Shown: positions 32,861-32,870 of the stretch, piece by piece
How positions within the stretch are numbered: position 1 is the first letter of the stretch
Layout: each line of letters opens with the position of its first letter
Source of the DNA: Tolypothrix campylonemoides VB511288
Lineage (GTDB): Bacteria; Cyanobacteriota; Cyanobacteriia; Cyanobacteriales; Nostocaceae
Length of the DNA stretch: 32,870 bases
Assembly (NCBI GenBank): GCA_000828075.3
Contig: JXCB02000003.1
Span: 13,862-46,731, forward strand
Direction of reading: 5' to 3'
Program-made: the position numbers and the translations under genes
The notes under the pieces: generated by a model
Databases searched by the model: none
Seen by the model: the letters and a program-made list of their open reading frames with translations, nothing else
Told to the model about the DNA's origin: nothing

Positions 32861-32870
32861 ATATTCATTC

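Larger units (their letters stand above)
31685..32870. other. AT-rich gene-poor region with direct repeats and palindromes
   Basis: No convincing gene. A 35-codon frame at 32594-32701 (MTSNSNTTRKKSLNSHLAPV...) is possible but lacks a ribosome site. Repeats: a 38-bp unit at 31995-32032 and 32347-32384 (two differences); a 23-bp unit at 31865-31887 and 31941-31963; a hairpin TCGCTATT...AATAGCGA at 32731-32757; and a perfect 35-bp palindrome at 32826-32860. The layout could suit a replication or partition region, or the edge of an island. Confidence 0.5.

Overview
The window looks like an accessory region of a filamentous cyanobacterium. Supporting signs are many HIP1 octamers (GCGATCGC, for example near 1060, 2605, 4146, 5574 and 32197), cyanobacterial IS types, a giant Ser/Thr kinase-ATPase-GAF-PAS-histidine kinase, and several families of small dispersed repeats. 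No core housekeeping gene, rRNA, tRNA or CRISPR array was seen. All assignments come from reading the sequence by eye; no database search was run.

Region 1 (1-5100): the 3' end of a DDE transposase cuts off an alpha/beta hydrolase. Next come a hairpin-rich spacer with a 215-bp MITE-like element, a small secreted protein, a methyltransferase fused to the tail of a short-chain dehydrogenase/reductase (SDR), a truncated membrane protein, a secreted metallo-beta-lactamase-fold hydrolase, a hydrolase stub and a frameshifted NTF2-like gene.

Region 2 (5090-17150): an oxidoreductase island, almost all on the minus strand. It holds six SDR genes that are intact or nearly so (one of them frameshifted near its 3' end), one broken full-length SDR, and at least four SDR fragments plus the SDR tail of the chimera at 1739. 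A zinc alcohol dehydrogenase, a thioredoxin-reductase-like flavoprotein, NTF2/SnoaL-like proteins and an antibiotic-biosynthesis-monooxygenase-like protein lie among them. The region has an 895-bp dispersed duplication, a tandem SDR duplication sharing one frameshift, short inserted repeats and an attC-like site. I infer that it grew by duplication, transfer and decay. Functionally it looks like carbonyl, aldehyde or xenobiotic metabolism, but no pathway can be assigned.

Region 3 (12400-18660): two GC-rich CPBP-family membrane protease genes, each preceded on the minus strand by AraC-type regulator sequence (one an HTH-only regulator, one a relic). They look imported.

Region 4 (18800-27400): a decayed LuxR-type regulator, a DsbA-like protein, then a sensor system. 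A 2248-residue kinase/ATPase/GAF/PAS/histidine kinase is followed 11 bases later by its probable NarL-type response regulator. One GAF domain carries an in-frame 8-residue insertion made by a small dispersed repeat.

Region 5 (27400-31190): nested mobile DNA. A 1655-bp IS982-family element with 18-19 bp inverted repeats and a 7-bp target duplication carries an extra passenger gene and repeated 17-bp motifs. It has inserted into a small DNA-binding-like ORF that lies divergent to a frameshifted tnpB gene with its right-end hairpin.

Region 6 (31181-32870): an uncharacterised protein with an acidic tail, then about 1.2 kb of AT-rich DNA with direct repeats and a perfect 35-bp palindrome. It may be a plasmid-like or island-edge region.
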